DNA of 64,000 nt, from contig JASANC010003824.1 of the NCBI GenBank assembly GCA_030248135.1, positions 30,206 through 94,205 of the forward strand. The letters are read 5' to 3'. A program made the translations under genes and the position numbers. This document shows, one piece after another, positions 1 to 10,914 of this stretch. Every line of letters begins with the position of its first letter. Position 1 is the stretch's first letter. The DNA comes from Theristus sp. LFF4_11. Taxonomy: Eukaryota > Nematoda > Chromadorea > Monhysterida > Xyalidae. The notes under the pieces are model-generated. The model saw only the letters and a list, made by a program, of their open reading frames with translations. It made no database searches and was not told where the DNA came from.

Positions 1-175
1 GTCGCCGGTCACCTAGGCAACTGTTTCGTGGAAACGATTCGTATGATAGAAGACTGGGGTAATCTGGTCTTGTGTGACAAAGTTATTACGTACCCCCTTT
101 CTGCAGGGGGTGGCAATGAACAACAACATTTCGCCCTGTCGTACTTGTCAAACAGTTGCACAAAACTGAACTACA

Positions 176-513
176 GATGATGATGGGCGATTACTGAGTT
201 TATCTAGCTGTGATACTGCTATTGTGGATTTATTCAAACGTGTCCGGACTAAAATGACGTCATTTGCTTTAAAAACGCCCGTTTGTCAAAGTACAGGCAT
301 TAAAATCGTCAGTTTGATGTGACTGATTCGACATCCACCATTTGTTTACGGGAAGAAATCGGCTAAACGGAAAGTCTGGTTTGCAGTGAACGGCAAGCGC
401 ATGTTTGGCGGCACATGACGTCATTTCAGTGGGACACGTTTAAAAAAATGGGTCATATATAATGTGATCTTTTCTTTGTAATCACGGTTGTTCTCCAGTC
501 CACTAAATCGCCA
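176..513 (+). repeat. Diverged solo LTR split by a TGACGTCA-type MITE
   Basis: Positions 176-213 (tgatgatgggcgatta...) and about 455-511 (tatataatgtgatctttt...ccagtccactaaatcgcc) match the two ends of the 141-bp LTR at 15161-15301. About 240 bases of the MITE described at 216-458 separate them. No internal retroelement sequence remains. Confidence 0.6.
216..458. mobile_element. MITE with AAACGTGTCC...TGACGTCA terminal inverted repeats, copy 1
   Basis: The left end reads AAACGTGTCC-GACTAAAATGACGTCAT and the right end is its near-complement ATGACGTCATTTCAGTGGGACACGTTT, so the element has about 27-bp terminal inverted repeats. Each end contains the palindrome TGACGTCA. A second copy, nearly identical over 230 bases, lies at 52689-52921. 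No coding capacity is seen. Confidence 0.75.
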
Positions 514-538
514 GAAGTCTACCAAAGTTTTTTTTCAG

Positions 539-2911
539 GCCCACAAGCGCAGGGCAACGTGCTCGAGCAGGACGGCCTGCTGAAGTCGGAGATGATGATC
601 AAGGAGAACCGACGATACTATTTAGATTTGAAGGAGAATAATCGGGGACGCTTTTTACGGGTATTGCGAGTTTCTTGCTGAGTTTCATTCTTGACTCCAG
701 AGAGCCGGATCAGTTTTTTTTATTGGGAAAAGTCTCGGGAAAGAGAGAATTCGAAGATGAATTGTTGCATCGTTGCCCGGTCCCACACGAGAATCACACC
801 TGAGGGAGCATGGGCGGCACGGTGGTCGACTGCGTCATCTTGTCGCGTTTTTCTCTTTAAATTTTTTTACCCGTGCCAAAAAAATTAGCAAATTTTGCAA
901 AAACACCAAGGGAGCACCACACACTCCTGAAAACCGTCTCTTGTACCGCAGACTAAAACGGCATTCATGAAGCATTTTTTTTGCTGACCGCGCGGCTATG
1001 TTTAAACACAGCTGCACGCAACGGTTACTGCTTCATGAATGCCCCTTAAACTTTTCTGTCGTAAAGTGGCTTGACCTGTCCACGCCCCTCAGCGACTGAC
1101 CCAAGTCAGCGTCCGTCCATTGAGCACAGATCTTCCTGCCACTTGTTCATTGGCTCGATTTGAATTTGACGAACTGATTGGTTGTACAACGGAGTGGTCG
1201 TGAGATGGGTGAACCGTGCAAAATCTGCACTTTTAATGCAATAGGCTGCACAGAGCCAGCTATTGCGCAACCAATCAGTGTGGGTGCGTTCGATTCCAAG
1301 TCAACCAATCAATGGTCTGCACTCCAATGCGATAATTTGCGATAGACTCCCCGAGACAAAAAGTCAGCTCTATACTCTTGTGAGACTAAAATTCTCCACT
1401 ACCGTCTGTGGTACGAGAGGCGGCCCGCCCCCTTTTCTGAGCCCGCCCCATTTCTGAGGCCGCCCCATGTCCGCATATTGCCCACCAACCAGGTGACGCA
1501 GTCGATCTTCCGCGGTCCTCGCTCGCTGGTGGTCGTGCCGGCGCACGGCATCGCCGAACTCCGTGACCAGCTCGCCTCGCTGATCGATGAGTACGGCAAC
1601 GTTGGCAACAACGTCGTCGTCGACTTCTCCGAGAACGGCTCCATTGCAGCAGGTGTCCGAGAATTGTGTTGTTTTTTTGCGTTTTTTTTCGCTGCAAGTT
1701 TCTCGGGCCCCCCCGTCGAACCAGGTAACACAAACGGTCGCACGCGGGCAACCGACGGCGTCGCAGCAGCAGCAGCAGCCGCCGCGTTCGCAGGTGGCTC
1801 TGCCGGCGCAGGGCATCATCGAGATGCGCGACGCGCTCACGGAGCTGCTGCACGTCTACATGGACGATTCGGTGGTCGGAGGTAGAAAGGGTGAAAGAGT
1901 GAATGAAGTGAACGCCAGTCGGGGGTGCTCAGAGGTACTGGGGACGTCAAACGTACTTGGACCTTCAAGGATACTTGGGCAGCCACACCGGGCTGCGGGG
2001 TACTCAGAGGTGCTTGCTGTTCCAAGGTATTTTGGCCAGGCCATCGGACCCACTCACGAGCCTAAAATTGTGTCGGGCTCAGATTGTTCTCTGGTGGTAT
2101 TTTGCGTTGTTTCTACTTGAATTCAACAGCGGTGATCTGAAAACTCTCCTTTCTGATTGGCCACCTGTACCGTATCAGCGACAGCTCATTGGTAACCGCT
2201 AATATCAAAACCATTCTGCACGTTTATCAGACGACAACGCTTCTTGTGATTGTTATTGTTTTTGTGTTGTTCCATTTTTCCGTTTTTATGGCAAAAGTGA
2301 AAAAGAAGTGAGTTTCAATCACATATGGTTTCTTTACTTCAGGATTTCATGGCGAACTGCCGGAACCTCGCCAGATTCGGGTTGAAAACAAGATATTCTA
2401 TTTCGATGTTGGTCAGAATAATCGCGGCGTCTTCATGCGCATCTCCGAGGTTTGCGTCTCTTGTGTTTTTCGTTGTAACTTTTTTTGCTAGAAGGAGTCA
2501 ATAGGGCAAACAGCTGCTTCTGAACTGGTCCCACCAATTGGTCCTTCCCTCGTTCGATGCAGCCAATCAACGATGTGAGATTCGAACGTCCGAATCAGTT
2601 TTGCAGTTCCAACTGTACACCTGGCTGCACACCCACAAAGACCACGAAACAAATGAACACACTCACTGTATTCCCCAACCCAGGTCAAGAACAACTTTCG
2701 CACGGCCGTCACAATTCCGGAGCGTTCGTGGTCGCGTTTTCGCGACATTTTCGTCGAGATGTGCGACAAAATGGCCGAGCAACAGCCGATGGCGGCGGCG
2801 GATCAGGCGGCGACGGCGGGCTCAGAGGGCGGTCACTCGGAGGGTCACCACGACGAGCGATTACCTTCAGACACGTCCACGGAAGTGTCGCAACCCAAAG
2901 AGCAGTGGTGA
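539..2911 (+). CDS. Pur-alpha/beta-like single-stranded nucleic acid-binding protein (5' part outside window)
   Basis: Pur-family proteins bind purine-rich single-stranded DNA and RNA through PUR repeats and act in transcription and mRNA transport. Visible exons are 539-660, then either 1493-1652 or 1725-1881, then 2343-2449 and 2684-2911 (stop TGA). The first exon carries the start of PUR repeat II ([19 protein letters not shown]). The alternative exons carry its helical part ([18 protein letters not shown] in the second). The 2343 exon carries repeat III ([20 protein letters not shown]) and the last exon its C-terminal helix ([20 protein letters not shown]), followed by a Gln/Glu/Ser-rich tail ending PKEQW. 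All junctions keep frame. Repeat I and the start codon must lie left of the window or in unrecognised exons before 539. The family assignment is firm; the alternative-exon interpretation is inferred from phase. Confidence 0.88.
953..1050. mobile_element. Short palindromic element (GGCATTCATGAAGCA ends), copy 1
   Basis: GGCATTCATGAAGCA at 960-974 is answered by TGCTTCATGAATGCCC at 1029-1044, and the inner sequence contains gaccgcg...acagctgc. The copy at 53269-53353 has the same ends and a related core, so this is a dispersed foldback family rather than a chance hairpin. Confidence 0.6.
1493..1652 (+). other. Mutually exclusive exon A of the Pur gene
   Basis: This exon is 160 bases, starts in phase 0 and ends in phase 1. 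It encodes [19 protein letters not shown] followed by [16 protein letters not shown]. It aligns with exon B (1725-1881) over the repeat II helix: VTQ start, an ALPAQGI/VVPAHGI turn, and the RDQL/RDAL helix. Both exons have the same phases, so either can be joined to the exon at 2343. Splicing A to B shifts the frame. Confidence 0.8.
1725..1881 (+). other. Mutually exclusive exon B of the Pur gene
   Basis: This exon is 157 bases with the same phases as exon A (0 in, 1 out). It encodes VTQTVARGQ, a Gln-rich insert ([10 protein letters not shown]), then the canonical Pur helix [20 protein letters not shown]. It looks more like the vertebrate Pur repeat II than exon A does. A CAG microsatellite creates the glutamine run. 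Confidence 0.8.
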
Positions 2912-5560
2912 TTGATTTTTGGCAACGTATGTTGTTATTTATGGGCTGCGATCGAACGCACTGTTCAACGCAACTCTCCGCTGATTGGGGTTGATTTTTA
3001 GGTTTGGTGCGCTGATTGGTTCATTATGTTTGGTCTGTTTGTGGTAAACCTCATTAAATTTTGTGCGGTAGGATAATTTGTGTTGTGTTTCGATCGTAGC
3101 TTCTGCAGCAGTTTTATGGAACGTCTATTCAGTTGTGGGTGTTGGGCTGGATTTGAAAAGCCCCACAATTCACCTTTTTGCCCCTTTATCTGCGTTATTT
3201 AGATAAAGGTATCATAGGCTTCTGTTTGGTAAACTTTTCTGGTCAAAAAATGAAATTTAGAATGTTGGATAAAATTGAATCAGTTTTATCATCAAGAATG
3301 AACTTGTTTGAGTTTCGAAATCACACGTTTTTGGTCTCCGGTCGGAGTCAGTCATTCCAAAGTGATTGTGTTGTTGATTGGTTTGTGTTCTATTGAGGTT
3401 GATTTGGTGTGTTCTTTATGTTTTTAGCTTTAAAACCGGACAGACTTTTCAGTTTTTCGAACGTTGGAAGTCCTGTAAAACGTTTTTGTATCTGTCAACA
3501 AGTCATATTTTCTTTGCAGTCGGGTAAAACTGTTTCATATGTTTTATGGTTTTATGGTTTTAACGTTTTTTTTCGTTTGGTTAGATATTTTGCTTCTTTC
3601 AGAATTTCCCAGTTAGATCGCTGCCGCTTTTTTGTTTTCTTCGGTGGTTTTTGACTTCTTCTGTTTTTTTTTATTTTCTTTTAGACCTATTGTGTGAAAG
3701 TTGTTAGTTTCTCTTCAACTTCAACATAATGTCATGTACATGTTTATGTAAATCTTTTTTTGTTTTATATCTAGTTTTTCACTAAAAGAACTCGGAAATT
3801 ATCAGATTTTTATTTTTTTCTGCAAAAAAGAAACAAAAAAGACTGTGATTATTGTGAATGAAATGTTCTGTGGTACAGTTTTTCACTAGCAAAATTACCT
3901 TGTTTTACTAAACATTAGCTGCTTAGATTAGATTCGTTTGTTGTCTTGTCAAATTTGATTTAGGTTTTTTCACAAGTTATGCCCGGTGAAGAGCGGTATA
4001 CTTTCAATGGTTGAAACAAAAATGGTAAAATATTCACATTTAAAAAACTATTACCCATCTTGTGATTGATCCGGTGATTCATGTTACGCAGTCCCGGACC
4101 AAAGTTCAAATTTCAATTAATTTTTAATTAAAAAATTTAATTAAAATTTATAGATGGTCGTTGTGCCGCTTTAACGTTCTCGTTCGAAATTACTGTTTCA
4201 CGTTTTCTTGCAACGCAATGTTTTATTGTTGTTGTTGTTGTTTCTTTTGTAGTCCGCTTGTTGATAAAAGTTGAACTCAGCGTTTTTCTTCAACAAAAAA
4301 TCTTGAAGAATATTACAGCTTCGCCTGCCTGTTTACAATTTATCACACAGCGCATACAATAAATAACTCAATTTGTTTTCACACGTTTTTGTGTCAAGTT
4401 TTCTAAAAACAAATAACTGACAGAGAAAATCCTTTCGACACTAAAGCTGCCGGTGATTTTTTATAATGACGCTGTTCATTTGAATGGGCGTCAAAAAACG
4501 TTTCTTATTTTGTTCAGATTTTATGGTTTGTTTGAAAATGTTCAATGTGTTTTTTGAATAATATTACATGTCTGATTATTACAACCTGTCAAACATACAG
4601 AGAACATCTACTTACGTCTTGTGGTTGTGTCGCTGTATTGCGTCTTGAGTGTGTGTGTGGCAGGTTTGAATAAACAGATTTTACTGGGATAAAATAATCA
4701 TGATTTTTGCTTGTTTCTTCTGAAGAGTTTTCATGCCCGTCACACGAAGTGTGTTCATTTTCAATCTAATTTCTTTGTGCAAAGTTTAAATTTGAAGATT
4801 TGGTACTTGGAGATTGTGTTGATGTGACGACATATTTGTGCGCAATGTAATGGCCAGATCGAAGAGAAAGTCAGCGAATAAGAATGACATTCAGCGCTAG
4901 CCTGTTGGTGAATCGCGCACGAATGTTAACTGGATTTTTAGTTCAAAAGTTGAGAAGTGAAAACGAGTTCTTCCGAATTATTCGGTTTGTGAACTTTTTT
5001 CTAACGTTCTTTTTGGAAGACCGTTCTGCTGTTGTGGCTTGTGGGTGTTGGTTTGCGAGTTTTTTTCATTTGTACAATCGTCAGATTTGTCGTGTTTTTT
5101 TTTAATTCTCATTGATTGTAGTCATGTCAGACAGAATGTAACGAAAAGTACACAATTATCATAAATAAAAATCATTGTATCAATTGAGGGAGATTTGCTT
5201 GCAGCAAACAAACATTTTTTGTTCTGAAAAGGACACCCTGAAATAAAAATTTGGCTTGATATAAATATTTTTCTGCAGCATGATAGTTCCACTGTGTGCA
5301 GTTTTCTTTATTTTGCTGTGGTTTGATCAACCTCAGCTTCCCAAAACAATAATTCCGTCTGCTACATGTATGTTTATTTTTCACGAAACTCACACCAAAA
5401 TTGCGAAAGCTGGCGGCAACGTAAGAAACAAGTAGAAATCGGAAACAGGTTTTCGGAGGACAACCGAGAAGGGCATTCACGCAATTTTATCCGGTTTTTA
5501 AAACAGAAAACTACAGAATGCGTGGGCGTCTAGGCTTGTGCAATTGGCAATTTGTCCAGC
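2912..5560. other. AT/T-rich stretch without recognisable genes
   Basis: After the Pur stop codon there are about 2.6 kb of T-rich sequence with only short open frames on either strand. AATAAA-type signals occur near 4361 and 5163. No exon chain with matching phases, RNA gene or transposon end was found. The first few hundred bases are probably the Pur 3' UTR. Confidence 0.5.
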
Positions 5561-5561
5561 C

Positions 5562-7805
5562 ATGCGTTTGATCGAAAACTCGGGTGATTTTGCACTGAAA
5601 ATCACCAAGCAACGCAACGCCAAATCGTCTTCGGTTTTATTGGGCGAGTCGCGAGTGTACAAAAAGTGAGTGCAAATAATGATTGCCGATTGTCTGATTG
5701 CGAAATCACTTTTTTCTGGAAATGATGGTTTAGGCAAACATTTCAAAAGGAGATTCTCAGTTTTTTCCGCTTTTGCACAGCGATATTGAAATCTTGCTCC
5801 TGATCTTCCTGCACGACAACAATGACGAACGCGCTGTTTCCGGCTGTGCGTTTTTCGTTGTTCCTTCTGAACCTTGCTTCAATTTCCGCGCAGACCACCG
5901 TGGAACACGCAACACTACGCGTTGTTCGAACGCATTTTCAGCAGTGTCATCACAGTGAGTGCATTTGGGGTGGTGAAGTCACAGTTGATTGCTTGTGTCG
6001 TGTAGTGAGAGCAAACGGGACATGTACTTTCGAGACCCACCCTGTACTGTCATGCATGATGATGCAACCAAATCAATGTGCTATATTTCTGAACGGAACT
6101 GCAGTTGCACACCTCGCGCCCAAGAACTCGTGCTGAGAGAGAAAGAACCGCAATTTTAACCTTCGTCCATATTGTGCACGTTTTCATGAGGAATCGCGTT
6201 TCGTAGCCGCAGCCAAAGAAACCGGAGGTGTTTTAGCAAAGTAAAAAACTTCAAAAAACTGTTCAACAAACCAGTCAAAGCGTTCCACCATGTCGCCGTC
6301 AACATGAGCAATCTGTCAATCGAGCAACAGCCAGCGATCAACCGCCAATCCAGTCGTCGCCACGGCCAGACGGAGTTGCGTATCGTCACCGAACCGAACA
6401 CGAAGCGGACGCTGAACGTTCCGCAAACCTCGCAACGAACATTCACGCTACCCGGCTGTTTCGACGTTCGTTTGGACGTGCGCTTTTCGGCGATCGTGCA
6501 CAATGCGTACGTGGAGGTGTTCGTGAATGGCATCGGCGGCAGTGAGCCGCCGTGCCAGCGGCACGCGGGCAATCCGTACTGCAGACGCACTGATCACCAT
6601 TTGGTGCGCTATTGGACGAAATACCAGCAGACATGGTCGGTTGGCGAAGTTACGGTCAATTGTTTTTGGTTCGGCGACTGAACGCGTTCAAAGACGTGGA
6701 AAGCCAGTTTGCTTAATGCTTGATGCGGAAAATCAAAATTGTTTAGGGACGCACAAAAAAATCTTGACATTTTTTTCAGACGAACTGAGTGCCACATTTT
6801 GTGGTTTGTGCTAATTATGCGCGCGGTCCAGTCAGTGTGCTGGAATTTGTTTCTATTTCTGGTTTCATTGTGACCGCAAACCCCCCGACAAACTTTCAGC
6901 AAATTCTGCAACCTCTGCTCGTCGAGCGGGGTAGGCAGCAGCAGCAGCAGCAGCGGTGCAAGCAGCCCGCACGACCCACTGCTTCTGAACGTCGGCATCG
7001 AATGTCCAAATTTCCCGCAAACACGACGGTACCGTCAATTCGGCCCGCAAATCGAGGCAAACCGCACGTTCCCGCTGCGCATCTACAATCTGTGCACACC
7101 GTCACGCGAAGACTTCGAACGGGAAATGATCAAGCAGTACGGGGTGGACTGGCGGGCCATCGGGCGGTCGTTCCACAGGGAGGTATGGCGGTGAGATCAG
7201 CAGAAATTGCAATTGTCTGAGATGAAGTGGTCACAGTGGTTTTACCCACACCACAGCTCAGTTAAAATTATAGGGAATCAGCTGATTCGCTGGTGATTAC
7301 GGTATGCATGCTTTCCACACATACCGTAATCACCAGCCAATCAGCTGAGTCCCTATAATTTGCAGTAATATTACACAATTACAGCTTTCCCGGGCGTGAA
7401 TTCATTACGCGATTTATAAGCGACACAATGTGTTCCGATTATTCACGTGCGCTTTTACGATCGACTTCAATTGAACCTACATCCGCTGATTGGTTAAATT
7501 ATCCGCAACGGCAAACACTCAGCGTACTCCAGTTTTTCGAACACGAAAATAACCGCAAAAGCCGTCAACTCTTTCAGTCGTCCATCACGGTCACGATGCA
7601 CATGTTGGATCGGGCCTCGAAAATACCGGACCACTGTCTCCAGTTGGGCGCCGGGAAATTCCGCTGGCGCGGTCCTAAGTACCTCTGGCCGGCGGTGCAA
7701 AAGCGAATGGCAGCCGCATGCGACTTCGAGGCCCGCAAGCAGAAAGCTGATGGCGACAAATTTCTGGGCTGCTATCACGGCTACGTGCGCTATGTGATCG
7801 AGTGA
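5562..7805 (+). CDS. Unrecognised four-exon gene
   Basis: Four exons fit in phase: 5562-5665, 6239-6635, 6900-7182 and 7578-7805 (TGA). Together they give about 337 residues. The first exon reads on openly upstream of the chosen ATG (LVQLAICPAM), so further 5' exons are possible. Features are a beta-rich middle (FDVRLDVRFSAIVHNAYVEV), a Cys cluster after the second junction (CKFCNLC), a serine run from a CAG microsatellite, and a Trp/Cys-containing C-terminus (KFLGCYHGYVRYVIE). I do not recognise the family. The last three exons are well supported by phase and codon use; the first is weaker. Confidence 0.55.
5822..6136 (+). CDS. Possible small secreted Cys-rich protein in intron 1 of the 5.6-kb gene
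   Basis: This 104-codon frame starts with a convincing signal peptide (MTNALFPAVRFSLFLLNLA, then SISA). It continues with eight cysteines and two NGT glycosylation sequons before TGA. It lies wholly inside the proposed first intron of the surrounding gene and overlaps an alternative exon reading. A good donor (cacaGTGAGTG) at 5951 argues that part of it could instead be an exon of the host gene. No family is recognised. Confidence 0.3.
   Translation: MTNALFPAVRFSLFLLNLASISAQTTVEHATLRVVRTHFQQCHHSECIWGGEVTVDCLCRVVRANGTCTFETHPVLSCMMMQPNQCAIFLNGTAVAHLAPKNSC
6661..6720. repeat. Dispersed repeat 'GCGACTGAA', 5' fragment
   Basis: The sequence ggcgactgaacgcgttcaaagacgtggaaagccagtt matches the start of longer copies at 35988-36165 and 58588-58775. 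Only about 60 bases are present here, in an intron. Confidence 0.5.
7262..7364. mobile_element. Palindromic MITE, family 1 (TATAGGGAATCAGCTGATT arms)
   Basis: AATTATAGGGAATCAGCTGATT on the left is matched by AGCTGAGTCCCTATAATT on the right. The centre ATTACGGTATGCATGC...ACATACCGTAAT extends the hairpin almost through the element. It lies in an intron of the 5.6-kb gene. Confidence 0.75.
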
Positions 7806-8129
7806 AACCGTGCAGGTTGTATTGTTGCCAGCAGTCGTTTCAAATTTCAAATTCCAATAGTTTCAAATTCAGTTTCAAATTGCATTGCTGCAATTTTGCA
7901 CTACCGAGTCTGGTAGCGGTTTGACAAAATATCGTTATTCAAGTTGTTGCTGCATCTTGTTTGTTGGTAATCAGTGTTGAAACATCGAATCGTAAAAAGA
8001 GCAATTGGCTATCTCGCCTGCAGTAAAAGCACCAAGAAAAGTAAGGTTAACAATGACGTGATTTGGTTGTCGATTGAAAGCACGGCACGTTTGCACGGAA
8101 CCAAAAATCGAAGTCGAGTCGAATCGAGT

Positions 8130-10126
8130 TCACATGAGCTCGAACAGACGCGCCTAAAATACGATGCGACACACAAGCAGTTTACCACGATTCCAACTCA
8201 CACTTCAACCCAAACACCAAAAAGCAAGGCTCACCTGCAGCACGTGTTTTTCGATGTCATCGATCTGTCGTTTTATCAGTTGCACATCGGATCGGAATCC
8301 TTTCAGGCTTGTTTTCGTCCACTGCTCGGCACGTTCGCTGCGCTGTTTGTACATCGCGGTGCGCTCGTTCAGTTTGCACATGTCACGCTGCAATGCTCAT
8401 TCAGAGGCATCTAGTCGAATTCTAAATTATAGTTGGGAATAACGTGTATTGTGTACAACCTTTCGCGTTTCCTTCCAATCACCTAGGTTTTTTTTTTTTT
8501 TTATAGGGAATCAGCTGATTGGTTGGTGGTCAACTGATGTATGCTTTCTGTGCAGGCATTGCGGTGGAGCGTCGTCAAGTCGTCCTGCACAGAATGCATG
8601 CATCACGTGACCACCAACCAATCAGCTGATTCCCTATAATTTAGAGTTCGACTGTAGACGGTGTTGTGACTTCGCGCCAAATGCGGCCGTGGGTGGCAAT
8701 GTGCACCGCATGGCCACACAAGTACAACCACGTTCCACCACACCGTCGACGAACGAACATTTCTGGGGATGGGGACTGATGACGACGCGTGCCTCCGTCG
8801 GAAGCTGCGCTCTTTGGTATCCCGGCAGGGGTACTCCCTCTGGCATCCGCTAAAGGCCAGCCATTTTCTGGGAGCTCGCACGAAAAACAGCCACATGACT
8901 GCCATGCAGCTGTCGGTGTAATGCCGAACCGACATTGAGTTGGTTTTTTTCAACCGACACCAACCTCATATTTTCCGGCCAACTCGGTCACTTTCAATTT
9001 CAGTTCGTTCAATTCTCGACAAAGCGCTTCGCATTTCGCCTCCCGTTCGCTGGCAATTTGTCGGGTTTTCATCAGTCGATCTCCAAAGAACTGAAAACAA
9101 CCAGAGTCGGCAGCAAAGACAGCGAACTCAGATTGCACTTGATTCCCAAAATAGCCTGTCAACGCCTCAAACATAAGGTTTCACAAACAAGCCACGGACT
9201 TCCTGTTGCTGCCATTTTTGGCGTTTCAGACGATTGCAATCGCGACATTTCTGCTGAGCAAACTCGACGTTCTGCTCCGCCGCCGGCGTCAATCCAGCGA
9301 TTTGTCTTTTTAATTCCAAATTTTGTTGCTCCAGCTAAAAAGGGCTTTTCAAAATTCAATTGAAAAAAATCGATGCAGCTCAAAGTGCACAGAAACGACG
9401 ACCTCTTTCAGTCGCTGCTGCGTCACTTCGACACGAGCCAGCCTGGTTTCGGGCGTCACCATTTCAAGTGCCACTGCTGCAGTTTCATTGGCGGTGGTAA
9501 CTTTCTCAGATTTTCTGAAGTTCACGGTTTTGGGCGTGCTGACTGCGGCTCCTCGCCCTCCACTGAGAACACGCGGTCTCTTTCTTAAAACGATTTCCGA
9601 GACGTTCGATGTTGACGACGCTTGTTGTTTCTCGGCAACACGACCACCTGGACATTCGTGCAGTGCTTCCGGTGATCTTCGAGCTTTCAACTGAGCGTTG
9701 GCTGAAAAATGGAAACGATTAGCGACATTGTGCTGTAAATGTTCGACACAAAAGCAAAAGAACCGATAACCAACAACCAGTACATACAAATTTTCAGCTG
9801 GGAATTTTCTTGCAGCAGTTTTTCATTCTCCACACGAAGCTGTTGCACCAATTGTTCCAGCAGCTGAAAAAACAACAACAAAAACCACTAAAAAATCCAG
9901 AAATGTAATGACAGGACGAGGAAAGTTCCAAGCTTCCAACCAAAACTACAAGCCGCACATTCTGATTTTCCTCGTATCCGTATCCGTTGTCGACACATGT
10001 TTCTTTTTCGACCGTTTCAAATGTCGATTTTGTTGTGGTCTGCGGTTTCCTTGCTTGTCTTTTTACCAACGAACTCAGCCGATTGTCCAGCGCGTCCAGT
10101 TTGTTGCGCAAAACATTTGTTTCCAT
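8130..10126 (-). CDS. Coiled-coil protein, about 328 residues, seven exons
   Basis: The minus-strand exons all fit in phase: 10126-9959, 9863-9788, 9701-9397, 9334-9200, 9090-8965, 8387-8235 and 8153-8130 (stop TGA at 8130-8132). The start used is the ATG at 10126, because the open frame 5' of it meets a stop before any other ATG. Heptad-like stretches dominate: LLEQLVQQLRVENEKLLQEN, LEQQNLELKRQIAGL, REAKCEALCRELNELKLK and LIKRQIDDIEKHVLQ. The third exon is basic and Ser/Thr-rich (VLSGGRGAAVSTPKTVNFRK) and could be phosphorylated. I cannot name the family. The coiled coil plus basic region would suit a kinetochore, centrosome or cytoskeletal scaffold, but that is only a guess. Confidence 0.7.
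8501..8652. mobile_element. Palindromic MITE, family 1
   Basis: TATAGGGAATCAGCTGATTG at 8503 is answered by the exact complement ending TCCCTATAATTTAGAGTTCG at 8652. The inner arms TGTATGCTTTCTGTGCAGG and CTGCACAGAATGCATGCA also pair. It is preceded by a T-run. Confidence 0.85.
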
Positions 10127-10141
10127 CTTGCTGTCATTCAA

Positions 10142-10430
10142 TTTTTATCCCCTCCCTGCTAAAGCCAAACAATTTGTTAATTTGATCACAGTTGGCAAAA
10201 AATATGGATATTTTCACTGTATTTTGTCGAATTTTGGACGAAGATTTTACACTGAAACGTTATTTTCAATGATCTTGGTTAAAAGTTTTTGCCAATTTTA
10301 AGGGCCTATTTAGTTCTGAAAGTGCAAAATTCGAACTCAGCGCGGTCCGGATGCAGTTATTTTTGGCGACCTACTTTTTTGATTGAAAAAACAACAACAG
10401 AATTTTCACTTTTTCGAACCCTACCGAACA
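10142..10430. other. Region upstream of the coiled-coil gene
   Basis: This stretch probably holds the 5' flank or UTR of the minus-strand coiled-coil gene. No exon with a matching phase was found and no repeat is evident until the G-rich units begin near 10435. Confidence 0.4.
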
Positions 10431-10434
10431 GTAG

Positions 10435-10600
10435 CGAAAGCGGGACCTCGGGTGAGGGGGGGGTGTTTGCCTAATTTTAGAGGGGGGGGGGTCAGGTGCC
10501 TTCTCGGTGAGGGGGGGTGCACGGGCAGCAAATTTTCCTGAGGGGGGGGGGGTGCACTGGCAGAAAAATTTCGTGAGGGGGGGTGCACGGGATCGCACGG
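10435..10600. repeat. G-run minisatellite (GTGAGGGGGGGTGCACGGG units)
   Basis: At least four imperfect units of about 40-45 bases each contain GTGAGGGGGGG(G)TGCAC followed by a short A/T patch (gcaaattttc, agaaaaatttc). A further unit-like sequence with a G-run lies at about 10780-10830. Confidence 0.7.
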
Positions 10601-10914
10601 GTAATACCAAATTTTTGCCTTAGAAAAACACAGAAATTCTTGTAAAATACAGAATATTTTGTGCAAAGAAGCTGCTTGTTTGGTCAGAAACAACAAAATC
10701 TATGCAGGGACAGACACAAACGTCAAGAAAAATGCAAAAATTACGGTATTTTTGGAAAAAATTGAGTTGAGATTGACCACCGTGAGGGGGGGGGTGCGAT
10801 CCCGTGTTTTCTCGCGGAGGGGGGTGGGGGTAGAGATGTCAAGAAAAAAAAATTTTCTATTTTTTTTCTTTAAAAAAAAAAAAAATTTTAATTTTTTTTT
10901 TAAATGAAAGTTGT

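Noticed and set aside
1370..1853. Minus-strand frames of 155-156 codons opposite the Pur exons
   Set aside because: They are antisense shadows of GC-rich exons A and B and cross the intron between them.
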